Notes: a model not told the origin generated them from the letters alone. Positions 32,850 through 45,449 are shown, counted from the stretch's first letter. The stretch: 64,000 nt of DNA from Citrobacter sedlakii NBRC 105722 (GCF_000759835.1 NZ_BBNB01000008.1:124001-188000); one strand, 5' to 3'. Translations and numbers: made by a program.

Positions 32850-33807
32850 TGCACTACTGAACGCTGGCCGTCAAACACTGCTGCTGGAACTGCAGGAAGC
32901 CAGCCGCCTGCCGGAACGCCTGGGTGACGATTTTGTTCGCGCTGCCAACACCATTATCCACTGTGAAGGCAAAGTGATTGTCTCGGGTATTGGCAAGTCC
33001 GGGCATATCGGCAAAAAAATCGCCGCAACCCTCGCCAGCACCGGCACCCCTGCCTTTTTCGTTCATCCGGCGGAAGCGCTACACGGCGATCTCGGGATGA
33101 TAGAAAGCCGGGACGTGATGCTGTTTATCTCCTATTCGGGCGGCGCTAAAGAGCTGGATCTGATCATCCCGCGCCTGGAAGACAAATCCATTACCCTGCT
33201 GGCGATGACCGGCAAGCCGAACTCACCGCTGGGTCTGGCGGCCAAAGCCGTTCTGGACATTTCAGTCGAACGGGAAGCCTGCCCGATGCACCTGGCCCCC
33301 ACGTCCAGCACGGTGAACACCCTGATGATGGGCGACGCGCTGGCAATGGCGGTGATGCAGGCGCGCGGCTTCAATGAAGAGGATTTTGCCCGCTCGCATC
33401 CGGCGGGAGCGCTCGGGGCGCGTCTGCTGAATAAGGTGCATCATTTGATGCGGCGCGACGACGCGGTGCCGCAGGTTCAGTTGTCCACCAGCGTGATGGA
33501 TGCCATGCTCGAATTAAGCCGTACCGGACTCGGCCTGGTCGCCGTCTGTGACGCGCAAATGCAGGTCAAAGGCGTCTTTACCGACGGCGACCTGCGCCGC
33601 TGGTTAGTGGGCGGCGGCGCGCTGACCACGCCAGTCAGCGAAGCGATGACCCACAATGGCATTACGCTCCAGGCCGACAGTCGCGCTATCGACGCCAAAG
33701 AAATCCTGATGAAACGCAAAATCACCGCCGCGCCGGTGGTTGATGAAAACGGCAAGCTCACCGGCGCCATCAACCTGCAGGATTTCTACCAGGCCGGGAT
33801 CCTCTAA
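32842..33807 (+). CDS. gutQ: arabinose 5-phosphate isomerase GutQ
   Basis: 321 residues. SIS domain with [22 protein letters not shown] and [14 protein letters not shown], then two CBS domains from about residue 205. Interconverts ribulose-5-phosphate and arabinose-5-phosphate, the Kdo precursor; a second copy of the activity is KdsD elsewhere. Last gene of the srl operon. Its stop overlaps the norR stop by 4 bp on the opposite strand. Confidence 0.95.
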   Translation: MSDALLNAGRQTLLLELQEASRLPERLGDDFVRAANTIIHCEGKVIVSGIGKSGHIGKKIAATLASTGTPAFFVHPAEALHGDLGMIESRDVMLFISYSGGAKELDLIIPRLEDKSITLLAMTGKPNSPLGLAAKAVLDISVEREACPMHLAPTSSTVNTLMMGDALAMAVMQARGFNEEDFARSHPAGALGARLLNKVHHLMRRDDAVPQVQLSTSVMDAMLELSRTGLGLVAVCDAQMQVKGVFTDGDLRRWLVGGGALTTPVSEAMTHNGITLQADSRAIDAKEILMKRKITAAPVVDENGKLTGAINLQDFYQAGIL

Positions 33808-35321
33808 CTTTTCAACCCCAGACGCTTCGCCAGCCGGTGCAGGTTGGCGACGTCCATTTCTAACGCCCGGGCGCTGGCCGCCCAGTTGTGATGATGCTGC
33901 GCCAGCGCACGGCGGATCGTCTCGCGCTGAAACGACTCGGTAGCATCACGCAGATTAACCGCCTGCGGCATCTCCGGCGCAACGTCTGTTTGCGAAGCGG
34001 GGGCATCGTCCAGGCGAGCGAAATGCTGCGCTTCCAGCACCACTTCATCCCCAGCCCGTGTCGCCCGCGCCAGCACCACTGCGCGGTGAATCGCATGCTC
34101 CAGCTCGCGGACGTTACCCGGCCAGGCATAGTTCAGCAGATAATTTCGCGCCCCCGGGCTCAGCGCCACCCGGGAAAGTCCCAGCCGCAACCGGCACTGC
34201 TCGCAGAAATAGCCCGCCAGCAGCACCGCATCCTCCCCGCGCTCGCGCAGCGGGGGAACGGACAGCGGAAAAACGCTCAGACGGTGGAACAAGTCAGCAC
34301 GAAAGCGCCCTGCCATCACCTCTTCGCGCAGGTCGCGGTTGGTGGCCGCCAGTACGCGTACGTCCACCCGCAGACTGCGATCGTCGCCAACCCGCTGAAT
34401 ATCGCCGTACTGTAAGACGCGCAAAAGTTTGGCCTGCAAGGCCAATGACAGCTCGCCGATTTCATCCAGAAACAGCGTGCCGTTATCGGCCATTTCAAAT
34501 TTCCCGCTACGGTTGCTGATGGCCCCGGTAAACGCGCCTTTGACATGACCAAACAGTTCGCTCTCCGCCACGCTTTCCGGCAGCGCGGCGCAGTTGAGAT
34601 ACACCAGCGGATTTACCGCGCGCGGCGATCCCTCATGAATCGCTTTCGCCACCAGCTCTTTCCCGGTGCCGGTTTCGCCGCTGATAAGGACGTTGAGATC
34701 GGAGGCCGCCACAATCTCAATCTCTTTTTTCAGCTGCATCATGCCGGGCGACAGGCCAATCATCTGCGTCTCTTTTACCTGGCCGAAATCGGTCGTCGAA
34801 CCGGGCAGCATATTCTGGCTTTCCAGCTGTTCTATCAGCAGCGCATTGCTGAGCGCGCCAGCGGCCAGCGCGGCGATAAGGCGGAGCTCCTCATCGCTGA
34901 AAACGTCAAACTGGTCGGGCTCCATACCATCAAGAGTCAGCGCGCCGATCAGGTTTTGCCCGGCAAACAGCGGCAGGCCGATGCAGGCATGCACTTTTAA
35001 ACTCTCCTGACCGGGAATCAGCCCATCGTAGGGGTCAGGCAGATCGCTGTCTGCGGGAAAACGCACCACGTCCCCGGCGCGGGCGATGGCTTCCAGACGC
35101 GGGTGACCTTCAAGGGTAAAGCGCCTGCCCAACACGTCCTGCGCCAGACCGTCGATCGCCAGCGGAATAAACTGGCGCGCCTCATAACGCAGCAGCGCGG
35201 AAGCATCGCACTCCAGCACCTGGCGTAGCGTGGTTATCAGGCGCTGAAAGCGATCCTGATGCCCGACGCCGCGCTGTAATTCGATGGCGATCCCCGCCAG
35301 TACGTCAACGGAAAAACTCAT
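33804..35321 (-). CDS. norR: nitric oxide-responsive sigma-54 activator NorR
   Basis: 505 residues. An N-terminal GAF domain (about 20-180) holds the mononuclear iron that binds NO. The central AAA+ domain has Walker A GETGTGKE and the sigma-54 contact loop [16 protein letters not shown]-terminal Fis-type HTH ([18 protein letters not shown]) binds DNA. The ATG at 35321 matches the family N-terminus MSFSVDVLA; the first NorR site begins just upstream. Divergent from norVW, which it activates. Confidence 0.96.
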   Translation of the reverse strand: MSFSVDVLAGIAIELQRGVGHQDRFQRLITTLRQVLECDASALLRYEARQFIPLAIDGLAQDVLGRRFTLEGHPRLEAIARAGDVVRFPADSDLPDPYDGLIPGQESLKVHACIGLPLFAGQNLIGALTLDGMEPDQFDVFSDEELRLIAALAAGALSNALLIEQLESQNMLPGSTTDFGQVKETQMIGLSPGMMQLKKEIEIVAASDLNVLISGETGTGKELVAKAIHEGSPRAVNPLVYLNCAALPESVAESELFGHVKGAFTGAISNRSGKFEMADNGTLFLDEIGELSLALQAKLLRVLQYGDIQRVGDDRSLRVDVRVLAATNRDLREEVMAGRFRADLFHRLSVFPLSVPPLRERGEDAVLLAGYFCEQCRLRLGLSRVALSPGARNYLLNYAWPGNVRELEHAIHRAVVLARATRAGDEVVLEAQHFARLDDAPASQTDVAPEMPQAVNLRDATESFQRETIRRALAQHHHNWAASARALEMDVANLHRLAKRLGLKS

Positions 35322-35331
35322 GGCTACCTCA

Positions 35332-35389
35332 TTGTCATTTTGACAATACATAATGTCATATTGACATCATTAATCATAGTCTTTTTGAC
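35332..35389 (+). promoter_or_regulatory. three NorR enhancer sites
   Basis: Three 11-bp dyads: GTCATTTTGAC (35334-35344), GTCATATTGAC (35355-35365) and GTCTTTTTGAC (35379-35389). They match the GT-N7-AC NorR sites, spaced 21-24 bp apart. Confidence 0.9.
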
Positions 35390-35444
35390 TATCACTATAA
35401 ATATAAAAAATAACAAATCATTAAAAATCAAAGAGATAAATAGT

Positions 35445-35460
35445 TGGCACGTAACCTGCA
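35445..35460 (+). promoter_or_regulatory. sigma-54 promoter of norVW
   Basis: TGGCACGTAACCTGCA matches the -24/-12 consensus (GG and GC 10 bp apart), 49 bp before norV. Confidence 0.88.
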
Positions 35461-35508
35461 ATAAGCAAAGCAACACTTTTGAACAACGCTGAATTAATTG
35501 AGGTTGCT

Positions 35509-36954
35509 ATGTCTATTCTGGTTAAAAATAACATTCATTGGGTTGGCCAACGTGACTGGGAAGTACGCGATTTTCACGGCACCGAATACAAAACGCTGCG
35601 CGGCAGCAGCTATAACAGCTATCTGATTCGCGAAGAAAAAAACGTACTGATCGACACCGTTGATCATAAATTCAGCCGCGTATTCGTACAGAATTTACGG
35701 GGTGAAATTGACCTTGCGGATATCGATTACATCATCATTAACCACGCGGAAGAAGATCATGCCGGGGCGTTGACGGAGCTAATGACTCAGATCCCGGACA
35801 CGCCCATCTACTGCACCGCCAACGCCATCGATTCGATCACCGGCCATCACCATCATCCGGAATGGAACTTTAAGGTAGTGAAAACTGGCGACACACTGGA
35901 TATCGGCAACGGCAAACAGCTGATCTTCGTCGAAACCCCGATGCTGCATTGGCCGGACAGTATGATGACCTACATGACCGGCGATGCGGTGTTGTTCAGT
36001 AACGACGCCTTCGGCCAGCACTACTGCGACGAACGTCTGTTCAATGATGAAGTGGATCAAACCGAACTGTTTGAACAGTGCCAACGCTACTACGCTAACA
36101 TCCTGACGCCGTTCAGCCGCCTGGTGACGCCCAAGATCACTGAAATCCTCGGCTTTAACCTGCCGGTCGATATGATCGCCACCTCCCACGGCGTGGTCTG
36201 GCGCGATAATCCCACGCAAATCGTTGAGCTGTATCTGAAATGGGCGGCGGACTACCAGGAAGATCGCATCACTATCTTCTATGACACCATGTCCAACAAT
36301 ACCCGCATGATGGCGGATGCCATCGCCCAGGGGATTAACGAAGTTGACCCAAACGTGGCGGTAAAAATCTTTAACGTCGCCCGCAGCGACAAAAACGAAA
36401 TCCTGACCAACGTCTTCCGATCCAAAGGCGTACTGGTCGGTACCTCGACGATGAATAATGTGATGATGCCAAAAATCGCCGGACTGGTGGAAGAGATGAC
36501 CGGCTTGCGCTTTCGTAACAAGCGCGCCAGCGCTTTTGGTTCTCACGGCTGGAGCGGCGGCGCGGTTGATCGTCTCTCTACCCGCCTGCAGGATGCCGGC
36601 TTTGAGATGTCCCTGAGCCTGAAGGCGAAATGGCGTCCGGATCTGGACGCGCTGGAACTGTGCCGTCAGCACGGGCGCGACATTGCCCGTCAGTGGGCGC
36701 TCGCACCGCTGCCGGAAGCCGCGCCGAAAGCGGTAGCAGCAGAAAGCGCGCCAGTTGAAGCCCCTGCGACCGCCGATCTCGGCCCCTGCATGCAGTGCAG
36801 CGTCTGCCAGTGGATCTACGACCCGGAAAAAGGTGAGCCGCTGCAGGACGTCGCACCGGGTACGCCGTGGAGTGAGGTTCCGGACAACTTCCTGTGCCCG
36901 GAATGCTCATTAGGTAAGGACGTGTTCGACGAGCTGGCGACGGAGGCAAAATGA
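35509..36954 (+). CDS. norV: flavorubredoxin NorV (anaerobic nitric oxide reductase)
   Basis: 481 residues. Beta-lactamase-like diiron domain with HAEEDHAG ligands, flavodoxin domain starting at [20 protein letters not shown], and C-terminal rubredoxin with [15 protein letters not shown] and CPECSLGKD. Reduces NO to N2O in the cytoplasm, fed by NorW. The ATG at 35509 gives the family start. The Ala/Pro-rich linker near residues 400-425 differs from E. coli. Overlaps norW by 4 bp. Confidence 0.96.
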   Translation: MSILVKNNIHWVGQRDWEVRDFHGTEYKTLRGSSYNSYLIREEKNVLIDTVDHKFSRVFVQNLRGEIDLADIDYIIINHAEEDHAGALTELMTQIPDTPIYCTANAIDSITGHHHHPEWNFKVVKTGDTLDIGNGKQLIFVETPMLHWPDSMMTYMTGDAVLFSNDAFGQHYCDERLFNDEVDQTELFEQCQRYYANILTPFSRLVTPKITEILGFNLPVDMIATSHGVVWRDNPTQIVELYLKWAADYQEDRITIFYDTMSNNTRMMADAIAQGINEVDPNVAVKIFNVARSDKNEILTNVFRSKGVLVGTSTMNNVMMPKIAGLVEEMTGLRFRNKRASAFGSHGWSGGAVDRLSTRLQDAGFEMSLSLKAKWRPDLDALELCRQHGRDIARQWALAPLPEAAPKAVAAESAPVEAPATADLGPCMQCSVCQWIYDPEKGEPLQDVAPGTPWSEVPDNFLCPECSLGKDVFDELATEAK

Positions 36955-38084
36955 ACCGGGGAATCGTTATCATTGGTTCGGGCTTTGCCGCCCGCCAGTT
37001 AGTGAAAAACATCCGTAAACAGGACGCGGAAATCCCGTTAACCCTGATTGCTGCCGATAGCATGGACGAGTACAACAAACCCGATCTCAGCCATGTGATA
37101 AGCCAGTCGCAACGCGCCGACGATCTCACCCGCCAGTCGGCGGGCGAGTTTGCCGAACAGTTCAACCTGCGCCTGTTCCCGCATACCTGGGTGACCGACA
37201 TCGATGCCGACGCCCACGTGGTGAAAAGTCAGGATACGCAATGGCAGTATGAAAAGCTGGTTCTTGCCACGGGCGCGGCAGCCTTTGTTCCGCCCGTCCC
37301 GGGACGTGAGTTAATGCTCACGTTAAACAGCCAGCAAGAATACCGCGCCTGTGAAACGCAGTTGCGCGACGCCCAGCGGGTGCTGATTGTCGGGGGCGGT
37401 CTTATCGGCAGCGAATTAGCGATGGATTTTTGCCGTGCGGGCAAGGCGGTCACGCTGATCGACAACGCCGCCAGCCTTCTCGCCTCGCTGATGCCGCCGG
37501 AAGTGAGCAGTCGCTTACAGCACCGGCTTACCGATATGGGCGTGCATCTGCTGCTGAAGTCACAGTTACAGCGTCTGGAAAAAACCGCCACCGGTATTCG
37601 CGCCGCGCTGGATCGCGAACGCAGCATTGAAGTGGATGCCGTGATTGCCGCCACCGGCCTGCGACCGGAAACCGCACTGGCGCGCCGCGCCGGTGTGAAC
37701 GTGAATCGCGGCGTCTGCGTGGATACCTGTCTGCAAACCAGCAACGCGGATATTTATGCCATTGGCGACTGCGCAGAAATCAACGGTCAGGTACTGCCAT
37801 TCCTGCAACCGATACAGCTTAGCGCAATGTACCTGGCGAAAAACCTGCTCGGCGGCAACGCGCCGCTGAAACTGCCCGCCATGCTGGTAAAAGTCAAAAC
37901 CCCGGAACTGCCGCTGCATCTTGCCGGAGAAACCCAGCGACGCGATCTCGCCTGGCAGATCAGCGCGGAATCCGACGGAATGGTGGCAAAGGGGATGAAC
38001 AAGGAAGGGCAACTTTGCGCCTTTGTCGTGAGCGAAGACCGCATGAAAGAGGCCTTCGCCCTGCTGAAATCGTTGCCGGCGTAA
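36951..38084 (+). CDS. norW: NADH:flavorubredoxin reductase NorW
   Basis: 377 residues. A FAD/NADH oxidoreductase with the FAD-binding [14 protein letters not shown] at the start, the NADH Rossmann motif [17 protein letters not shown] near residue 145, and the second FAD contact [11 protein letters not shown]. Passes electrons from NADH to the NorV rubredoxin domain. Translationally coupled to norV by ATGA overlap. Followed by a strong terminator. Confidence 0.96.
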   Translation: MNRGIVIIGSGFAARQLVKNIRKQDAEIPLTLIAADSMDEYNKPDLSHVISQSQRADDLTRQSAGEFAEQFNLRLFPHTWVTDIDADAHVVKSQDTQWQYEKLVLATGAAAFVPPVPGRELMLTLNSQQEYRACETQLRDAQRVLIVGGGLIGSELAMDFCRAGKAVTLIDNAASLLASLMPPEVSSRLQHRLTDMGVHLLLKSQLQRLEKTATGIRAALDRERSIEVDAVIAATGLRPETALARRAGVNVNRGVCVDTCLQTSNADIYAIGDCAEINGQVLPFLQPIQLSAMYLAKNLLGGNAPLKLPAMLVKVKTPELPLHLAGETQRRDLAWQISAESDGMVAKGMNKEGQLCAFVVSEDRMKEAFALLKSLPA

Positions 38085-38164
38085 CGCCTGCCGCGCCCTC
38101 CGGCCACAATGCCCCTGCTTTATTAACCTCACGAACACGGACGTTCATTATTGCTTGTTGCTTT

Positions 38165-38189
38165 GCCCCGGCAGTCCCGGGGCTTTTTT
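38165..38189 (+). terminator. norVW terminator, shared with hypF 3' end
   Basis: Stem GCCCCGG/CCGGGGC with a 5-nt loop and six Ts. The T tract overlaps the hypF stop codon on the other strand. Confidence 0.88.
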
Positions 38190-40431
38190 ATTTATGCCGC
38201 GCCAGCCAGCGCGCCGCCGCAATTACGCCCTGCCCAAACGAAAGTCCGCCGTCGCCCGCCGGGAGCTGCTGCGGAAAGAGCAGATTAAAATCAGACAGGT
38301 GAACCGTCAGTCGCGCCCGCAACAAACGGTTGTGCATCACGCCGCCGCTAAAGACCAACGTGGAGATCCCCCGCGCAGTGGCCTGCTTGCGCATCATCGT
38401 GGCAAACCCTTGCGCCAGCGCGTCATGGAATGCCCATGCGCGTTCTGCCAGCGGGGCTTGCCAGTCCAGCCATTGCCGCCAGAAGGTCGCCAAATCCAAC
38501 AGGTTTCCGCTCAACGGTAACGTCACCGGATGTGGAACATCGTCGCACTGAACGGCCAGCGCTTCCAGCGCACAGGCGGCTTCGCCTTCATAGCTGAGCG
38601 ACGTGGGCGCGCAGCCCAACGCCGCCGCCACAGCGTCAAATAAGCGACCACAGGAAGAGGCCAGCGGCGCGTTGATCCCACGCTCAATGGCGCGGGCCAG
38701 CACGGGCCAGTTCTGCTGCTGCGCCGCAGCGGTTTCTGGCGACTGCTGCCAGTCAGGAACAAACTGCAGGCACTGGGCGAGCAGATTGCGCCAGGGTTGA
38801 ATCGCGGCGAGATCGCCCCCCGGCAGCGCCACGGCTGGCAGCCCGCCGAGATGTTCACAGTCCTGGTAATTTACCCGCAGACATTCGCCGCCCCACAGCG
38901 CGCCCGCCTCTCCCATGCCGATACCGTCCAGGGTCAGGGCGATAACATCGCCGCCGTCCAGCGGCCAGCCGTGTTCGGCCAGACAGGCCGCCGCATGGGC
39001 GTGATGATGAAGCACCGTTTCCGTCGGCAACGCCATCTCGCCAGCCCACTGGCTGGAGACATAACCCGGATGGGCATCGCAAACCAGCCTCTGGGGCGTA
39101 AAGTCGTAGATGTTCTGGATCAAGCGCAGCGCCTCGCGCCACTGGCTCTGGATGCCATCATCGCTCAGATCGCCCAGATGTTGGCTGAGAACCGCCTGTC
39201 CGCCACGCACCAGACAGAAGGTATTTTTCAGATCCGCCCCCAGGCACAACATCGGCGGCAGGTCGCGAAATCCCGGCGGCAGCGTCAGCGCGTCCGGCAC
39301 ATACCCGCGCGAACGCCGCAGCATTTCACCGCTTTCGCGTACCACCGAATCGTCCATTCGCTGCACAATGTCGCGGTTATGCAGCAGGAATCCGTCGGCG
39401 ATGGCCTGCAAATCGTCCAGCGCCTGCGTATTGGTGATGGCTGGCGGCTTGCCGCTAAGGTTGCCGGAGGTCATGACCAGCGGAAAACCCAGTTCCTGTA
39501 ACAGCAGATGTTGCAACGGATTGGCTGGCAGCATGACTCCCACTTCGTTGAGGCCGGGGGCTATGGCCTCGCATAATGCAGCCACGTGTCGTTTGTCGAT
39601 CAGCACAATCGGTGCGGCGGGCGTGCGCAACACGTTGCGCGCCGCTTCCGGCAAGCCGCGATCGTCAGGCAACATCACCGCCAGCGGTTTCGCCGGACGA
39701 CGCTTACGCATGCGTAGCGTGGCCACCGCCCGGGAATTTCGTGCGTCGCAAGCCAGATGAAATCCGCCAATGCCCTTAACGGCAACGATTCCCCCCGCTT
39801 TCAGCACGTTGACCGCCGTCATCAGCGCGGCGTCTTTTTCTGCACGTTCTTCGCCGCTCCGCCATTCAAGGTGCGGACCGCAGGCCGGACACGCCACCGG
39901 CTGGGCGTGAAAGCGACGGTCATGGGGATCGCGGTACTCTTTTTCACATGCTGGACACAGCGGAAAGGCCGCCATGACGGTGTAAGGACGGTCGTAGGGC
40001 ATCGCGCGAATAATCGTAAAGCGCGGACCGCAGTGCGTACAGTTGATGAAGGGATAACGGTAGCGCCGTTCGCCAGGCGCGTTCATTTCCGCCAGACATT
40101 CCGGGCAGGTCGCCGCATCGGGCACGATCTGCGTGTTCATGGCGCCGCCTGCGCTTTGTCGGATGGTAAATTCCGCAGGAGGCAGCGACCAGGTAAACGG
40201 CTCTCTCTCTACGCTGTCAATCCGCGCCAGGGGGGGACAATGTTTGTGAAGCGCGGTGATAAACACTGCGGGGTCTTCCAGCAAACGCACCACCACGCCG
40301 TCGCCATCGTTGCAGACATCGCCATGCAACTGCAGATGCTGCGCCAGTTGCCAGACAAAAGGGCGAAATCCAACGCCCTGCACTTTGCCCCGAATGCGCA
40401 GCGCTACGCCAGCATGGTTGATTGTTTCCAT
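38188..40431 (-). CDS. hypF: hydrogenase maturation carbamoyltransferase HypF
   Basis: 747 residues, against 750 in E. coli. N-terminal acylphosphatase domain ([12 protein letters not shown]), then a zinc-finger region with four CxxC pairs ([31 protein letters not shown]), a YrdC-like domain, and a Kae1-like C-terminal domain ([21 protein letters not shown]). Makes a carbamoyl group from carbamoyl phosphate and passes it to HypE for the CN ligands of NiFe hydrogenases. Likely co-transcribed with hydN across a REP pair. Confidence 0.96.
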   Translation of the reverse strand: METINHAGVALRIRGKVQGVGFRPFVWQLAQHLQLHGDVCNDGDGVVVRLLEDPAVFITALHKHCPPLARIDSVEREPFTWSLPPAEFTIRQSAGGAMNTQIVPDAATCPECLAEMNAPGERRYRYPFINCTHCGPRFTIIRAMPYDRPYTVMAAFPLCPACEKEYRDPHDRRFHAQPVACPACGPHLEWRSGEERAEKDAALMTAVNVLKAGGIVAVKGIGGFHLACDARNSRAVATLRMRKRRPAKPLAVMLPDDRGLPEAARNVLRTPAAPIVLIDKRHVAALCEAIAPGLNEVGVMLPANPLQHLLLQELGFPLVMTSGNLSGKPPAITNTQALDDLQAIADGFLLHNRDIVQRMDDSVVRESGEMLRRSRGYVPDALTLPPGFRDLPPMLCLGADLKNTFCLVRGGQAVLSQHLGDLSDDGIQSQWREALRLIQNIYDFTPQRLVCDAHPGYVSSQWAGEMALPTETVLHHHAHAAACLAEHGWPLDGGDVIALTLDGIGMGEAGALWGGECLRVNYQDCEHLGGLPAVALPGGDLAAIQPWRNLLAQCLQFVPDWQQSPETAAAQQQNWPVLARAIERGINAPLASSCGRLFDAVAAALGCAPTSLSYEGEAACALEALAVQCDDVPHPVTLPLSGNLLDLATFWRQWLDWQAPLAERAWAFHDALAQGFATMMRKQATARGISTLVFSGGVMHNRLLRARLTVHLSDFNLLFPQQLPAGDGGLSFGQGVIAAARWLARHK

Positions 40432-40460
40432 CGTCTTCTCTCACCGTGATCCGCACTGTA

Positions 40461-40535
40461 CCGGAAGGCGGCTTCGCCTCCTCCGGCCTACCAATTGTCG
40501 CGCTTGCGGGCCTGATAAACGCAGCGCCATCAGGC
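40461..40535. repeat. BIME between hydN and hypF
   Basis: CCGGAAGGCGGC...CTCCTCCGG and GCCTGATAAACGC...CATCAGGC (40510-40535) form two REP-like stems inside the hydN-hypF transcript. Confidence 0.7.
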
Positions 40536-40571
40536 ATAAAAGCTGAACTATTTTACGCGGATTTTCAGCGA

Positions 40572-41117
40572 TCAGAACAGCAAAGACGCAGAGGAATCCA
40601 GCGCGGCGCGGCGACGTTTTTCCGCACTGAGCTGCTCAAGCTTATTGCGGTCAACGCAAATCAGCGCATGGGTCGGGCAGGCTTCCATACACGCCGGTCC
40701 CGCTTCGCGGTGATGGCACAGGTCGCACTTGTTGGCTTCCGCTTTTTCCGCACGAACATTCAGCCCTGCTCCGCTGTTGCGAACAACCGGACGTACGACC
40801 ACTTCCATCGCGCCATACGGACAGGCCACCACGCAGGTTTTACAACCAATGCAGCGCTCTTGCATCACGTGAACAAAGCCTTTGTCGCGGCTGATGGCGC
40901 CGTTCGGGCAGACATTGGCGCAGGGTGCGTCTTCGCACTGGCGGCACAGCGTCGCGGTAGAAACATTTACGCCTTTAATGACATGAATGCGGGGTAAAAA
41001 GGTTTCAGGGGTCAGGGACGCGCAGTCCTGGTTTTCCTGATGGGAGACCACGCAGGCCACTTCACAGGTACGGCAACCAATGCATTTATTGGCGTCTGCA
41101 ATGATGAAACGGTTCAT
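40572..41117 (-). CDS. hydN: 4Fe-4S ferredoxin-type electron carrier HydN
   Basis: 181 residues. Four ferredoxin cysteine clusters are visible: CIGCRTCEVAC, CRQCEDAPCANVCP, CIGCKTCVVACP and CDLCHHREAGPACMEACP. HydN is linked to formate dehydrogenase H and formate hydrogenlyase activity. The ATG at 41117 gives the family start MNRFIIADA; an in-frame start at 41159 lies within the -24/-12 region. The C-terminus is about six residues longer than in E. coli. Confidence 0.94.
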   Translation of the reverse strand: MNRFIIADANKCIGCRTCEVACVVSHQENQDCASLTPETFLPRIHVIKGVNVSTATLCRQCEDAPCANVCPNGAISRDKGFVHVMQERCIGCKTCVVACPYGAMEVVVRPVVRNSGAGLNVRAEKAEANKCDLCHHREAGPACMEACPTHALICVDRNKLEQLSAEKRRRAALDSSASLLF

Positions 41118-41155
41118 CAATTTCTCCAGCAATGACAGTTCGTGCGCCTGAGCAT

Positions 41156-41171
41156 TCACAAATCATGCCAG
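41156..41171 (-). promoter_or_regulatory. possible sigma-54 promoter of hydN-hypF
   Basis: On the minus strand CTGGCATGATTTGTGA: good -24 (TGGCAT), imperfect -12 (TGTGA with GA rather than GC). About 40 bp before hydN. The E. coli hydN-hypF unit is FhlA/sigma-54 controlled. Confidence 0.5.
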
Positions 41172-41181
41172 TTTTTATCTT

Positions 41182-41199
41182 ATTGTTATATATAACAAT
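41182..41199. other. 18-bp perfect palindrome upstream of hydN
   Basis: ATTGTTATATATAACAAT, centred about 25 bp upstream of the hydN -24 element, between hydN and ascG. Possible operator or IHF/activator region; the binding protein is unknown. Confidence 0.5.
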
Positions 41200-41262
41200 T
41201 TAAAAAAAATAGCCCACCAGAAAGGTGTCATCGTCACGAATGACGATGACGGATGACAACCC

Positions 41263-42276
41263 TTACTGACCCGAGCGGGAAATCAGGGAATCACGTGGGA
41301 TAAGCGTACCGGTAAAGGTCTTCGGCGGCGTGAACGCCCCGCCATCGAGCATAAAGATGAGACGCCCCATGGTTTCCTGAATCATCTCGGTCACCGGGAT
41401 CTTCACGCTGGAAAGCGCCGGAAGGGTATACGGCGCCAACGCAATGTCATCGAAACCGATCACCGACACCTGCGCCGGTACCGCCAGCCCGCTGTCGTGT
41501 AACTGCTTCATCGCGCCGATCGCCATGTCGTCATTACTGGCGACCAGCGCGGTAAAGGCCGCATTGCGCGAGAGCAGCGTTTTTACCCCCGCCGCGCCGC
41601 AGGCTGGCGTCCATTTGCCTTTGACGATCAGTCGTTCGTCGACGGCGATACCGTGTCGGGTCAGCGCGTCTTTATAGCCTGACAAACGCTCAACCCCGGT
41701 GGGCGAATCCATCGAGCCGGTAATAAAGGCGATGTGCCGGTGCCCGGCAGCAATCAGTTCCGCCACCGCGTTGAAACTGGTTTGCTTATGATCGCACCAG
41801 ACGCAGTGGCTGCTGTTTTTACGCAGCCGGCGGTTCAGCACCATAATCGGTTGCGAATGGCTATCAATGATCTCATCGATCTCATCGACGCTGAGAAAAC
41901 GCGGATAAATCATGATCGCGTCGCAGCGCAAATCCAGCAGGTACTGAATCGCCTGGCGCTCTTCCCTGGCGCTGTGTTTACCATCGGCCAACAGCAACTG
42001 ACGTCCTTTGTCCTCCGCCATCCGCGCGGTATGAAACAATAGCTCGCTAAAATAGACGCCATAATAAAGGGTATTGGTCACCACCAGGCCGAGCGTCTGG
42101 GTGGATTTCGCCGCCAGACTGCGCGCCAGAAGATTGGGACGATAACCGCTTTCTTCTACCGCCTGAAACACGCGATCTTTTGTCTCCTGGCTGACGTAGC
42201 CATTCCCTGAAAGCACCCGCGAAACCGTCGCTTTCGACACCCCGGCCCGCTTCGCTACCTCCAGCATCGTCGTCAT
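41263..42276 (-). CDS. ascG: LacI/GalR-family repressor AscG
   Basis: 337 residues. N-terminal HTH MLEVAKRAGVSKATVSRVLSGNGYV and hinge helix LLARSLAAKSTQTLGLVV, then a periplasmic-binding-like effector domain. Represses the divergent ascFB operon for aryl-beta-glucosides such as arbutin and salicin. Intact from start to stop. A palindromic operator-like site is present in the intergenic region. Confidence 0.94.
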   Translation of the reverse strand: MTTMLEVAKRAGVSKATVSRVLSGNGYVSQETKDRVFQAVEESGYRPNLLARSLAAKSTQTLGLVVTNTLYYGVYFSELLFHTARMAEDKGRQLLLADGKHSAREERQAIQYLLDLRCDAIMIYPRFLSVDEIDEIIDSHSQPIMVLNRRLRKNSSHCVWCDHKQTSFNAVAELIAAGHRHIAFITGSMDSPTGVERLSGYKDALTRHGIAVDERLIVKGKWTPACGAAGVKTLLSRNAAFTALVASNDDMAIGAMKQLHDSGLAVPAQVSVIGFDDIALAPYTLPALSSVKIPVTEMIQETMGRLIFMLDGGAFTPPKTFTGTLIPRDSLISRSGQ

Positions 42277-42361
42277 ATTTTATCTTCCTTTTCCCGCAAT
42301 GTGACGCAGTGTACTGCACCGCTGCGTGGTTGTCCCTGATGGTAAAACAGAGGCAAAAAAC

Positions 42362-42383
42362 ATAAGTGATAAAAATCACACTT
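42362..42383 (+). promoter_or_regulatory. CRP site of ascFB
   Basis: AGTGA-N6-TCACACT core (GTGA 42366-42369, TCAC 42376-42379) within a wider dyad. It lies about 70 bp upstream of the predicted ascF start site, a class I position. Confidence 0.75.
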
Positions 42384-42407
42384 ATGAAAAATAGTAATTT
42401 TTATCTA

Positions 42408-42454
42408 TTGCCGAACAAAGACAAACTATTCATGATTTTGTGGAACCGGTTTCT
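42408..42454 (+). promoter_or_regulatory. ascFB promoter with AscG operator
   Basis: TTGCCG (42408-42413), 17-bp spacer, CATGAT (42431-42436). The GalR/LacI-type operator TGGAACCGGTTTCT (42441-42454) covers the start point, which fits repression by AscG. Confidence 0.7.
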
Positions 42455-42541
42455 CATAAGCGTTTCGTAACCGACGCTCGCTCACCCGACCGTACGGCAT
42501 AAATTAAACGTACCCTACTGATAAAACAGGATAAAAATCCT

Positions 42542-43996
42542 ATGTCAAAAAACTATGCAGCGCTGGCGCGCGCCGTGGTGACGGCTCTGGGCGGCGTCGA
42601 CAATATCAGCGCAGTGACGCACTGCATGACGCGCCTGCGTTTCGTGATCAAAGATGATTCGCAGGTTGACGGCGCCACGTTGAAATCCATCAGCGGCGTA
42701 CTCGGCGTTGTTCGCAGTGACAACCAGTGCCAGGTGATCATCGGCAATACCGTGTCCCAGGCTTATCGCGACGTCGTCAGCCTGCTGCCGGGCGAAATGC
42801 AGCCCGCAGAACCCGAAGGGAAACCGAAACTGACGCTGAAGCGGATAGGCGCGGGGATCCTTGATGCGCTGATCGGCACCATGTCGCCGCTGATCCCGGC
42901 GATTATCGGCGGATCAATGCTGAAACTGCTGGCCATGATCCTTGAGATGACTGGCGTACTGGAGAAAGGCTCCTCCACTCTGACACTTCTGACGGTGATT
43001 GGCGACGGCGCGTTCTTCTTCCTGCCGCTGATGGTCGCCGCGTCTGCCGCCATCAAATTCAAAACCAATATGTCGCTGGCCATCGCGATTGCGGGCGTGC
43101 TGGTGCATCCGAGCTTTATCGACCTGATGGCGAAAGCGGCGCAGGGCGAGCATGTGGAGTTTGCCCTAATCCCGGTCACGGCGGTGAAATATACCTATAC
43201 GGTCATCCCGGCGCTGGTGATGACCTGGTGCTTGTCGTACATCGAACGCTGGGTCGATCGCATTACGCCTGCGGTCACCAAAAACTTCCTTAAACCGATG
43301 CTGATCGTGCTGATTGCCGCCCCGCTCGCTATCGTCCTGATCGGGCCGATTGGGATCTGGATCGGAAGCGCGATCTCTGCGCTGGTCTACACCATTCACG
43401 GCTATCTTGGCTGGCTCTCCGTTGCCATTATGGGAGCGCTCTGGCCGCTGCTGGTGATGACCGGGATGCACCGCGTTTTCACGCCGACCATCATTCAGAC
43501 CATCGCCGAAACGGGCAAAGAAGGCATGGTGATGCCGTCTGAAATCGGCGCGAATCTGTCGTTGGGCGGCTCCTCCCTTGCCGTGGCATGGAAAACTAAA
43601 AACCCGGAGCTGCGCCAGACCGCGCTGGCCGCTGCCGCCTCCGCCATCATGGCGGGCATTTCCGAACCGGCGCTGTACGGCGTGGCGGTACGTTTGAAAC
43701 GTCCGCTGATCGCAAGCCTCATTAGCGGCTTTATCTGCGGCGCGGTCGCCGGTATGGCGGGGCTCGCCAGCCACTCCATGGCGGCGCCAGGCCTGTTTAC
43801 CAGCGTACAGTTCTTTGATCCCACCAATCCGATGACCATTGTCTGGGTGTTTGGTGTTATGGCGCTGGCGGTGGTGCTGTCATTCGTGCTGACGCTACTG
43901 CTCGGCTTTGAAGACCTCCCCGTTGAAGACGCTGCCGCGCAGGCGCGGAAACACCACGGCGCCCAACCGAACACTGCAAAAGAGGCCAGCGTCTGA
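42542..43996 (+). CDS. ascF: aryl-beta-glucoside PTS EIIBC component AscF
   Basis: 484 residues. EIIB domain with the phosphorylated cysteine in THCMTRLRFVIKDD (residue about 28), then a glucose-family EIIC membrane domain with GGSMLKLLAMI and PSEIGANLSLGGSSLAVAWK. Imports and phosphorylates arbutin/salicin or cellobiose-type sugars. It has no EIIA domain, so it must borrow one (Crr type). Followed after 22 bp by ascB. Confidence 0.94.
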   Translation: MSKNYAALARAVVTALGGVDNISAVTHCMTRLRFVIKDDSQVDGATLKSISGVLGVVRSDNQCQVIIGNTVSQAYRDVVSLLPGEMQPAEPEGKPKLTLKRIGAGILDALIGTMSPLIPAIIGGSMLKLLAMILEMTGVLEKGSSTLTLLTVIGDGAFFFLPLMVAASAAIKFKTNMSLAIAIAGVLVHPSFIDLMAKAAQGEHVEFALIPVTAVKYTYTVIPALVMTWCLSYIERWVDRITPAVTKNFLKPMLIVLIAAPLAIVLIGPIGIWIGSAISALVYTIHGYLGWLSVAIMGALWPLLVMTGMHRVFTPTIIQTIAETGKEGMVMPSEIGANLSLGGSSLAVAWKTKNPELRQTALAAAASAIMAGISEPALYGVAVRLKRPLIASLISGFICGAVAGMAGLASHSMAAPGLFTSVQFFDPTNPMTIVWVFGVMALAVVLSFVLTLLLGFEDLPVEDAAAQARKHHGAQPNTAKEASV

Positions 43997-44006
43997 CTGG
44001 CATTAA

Positions 44007-45443
<1,437 letters not shown>

Positions 45444-45449
45444 CCAGAT

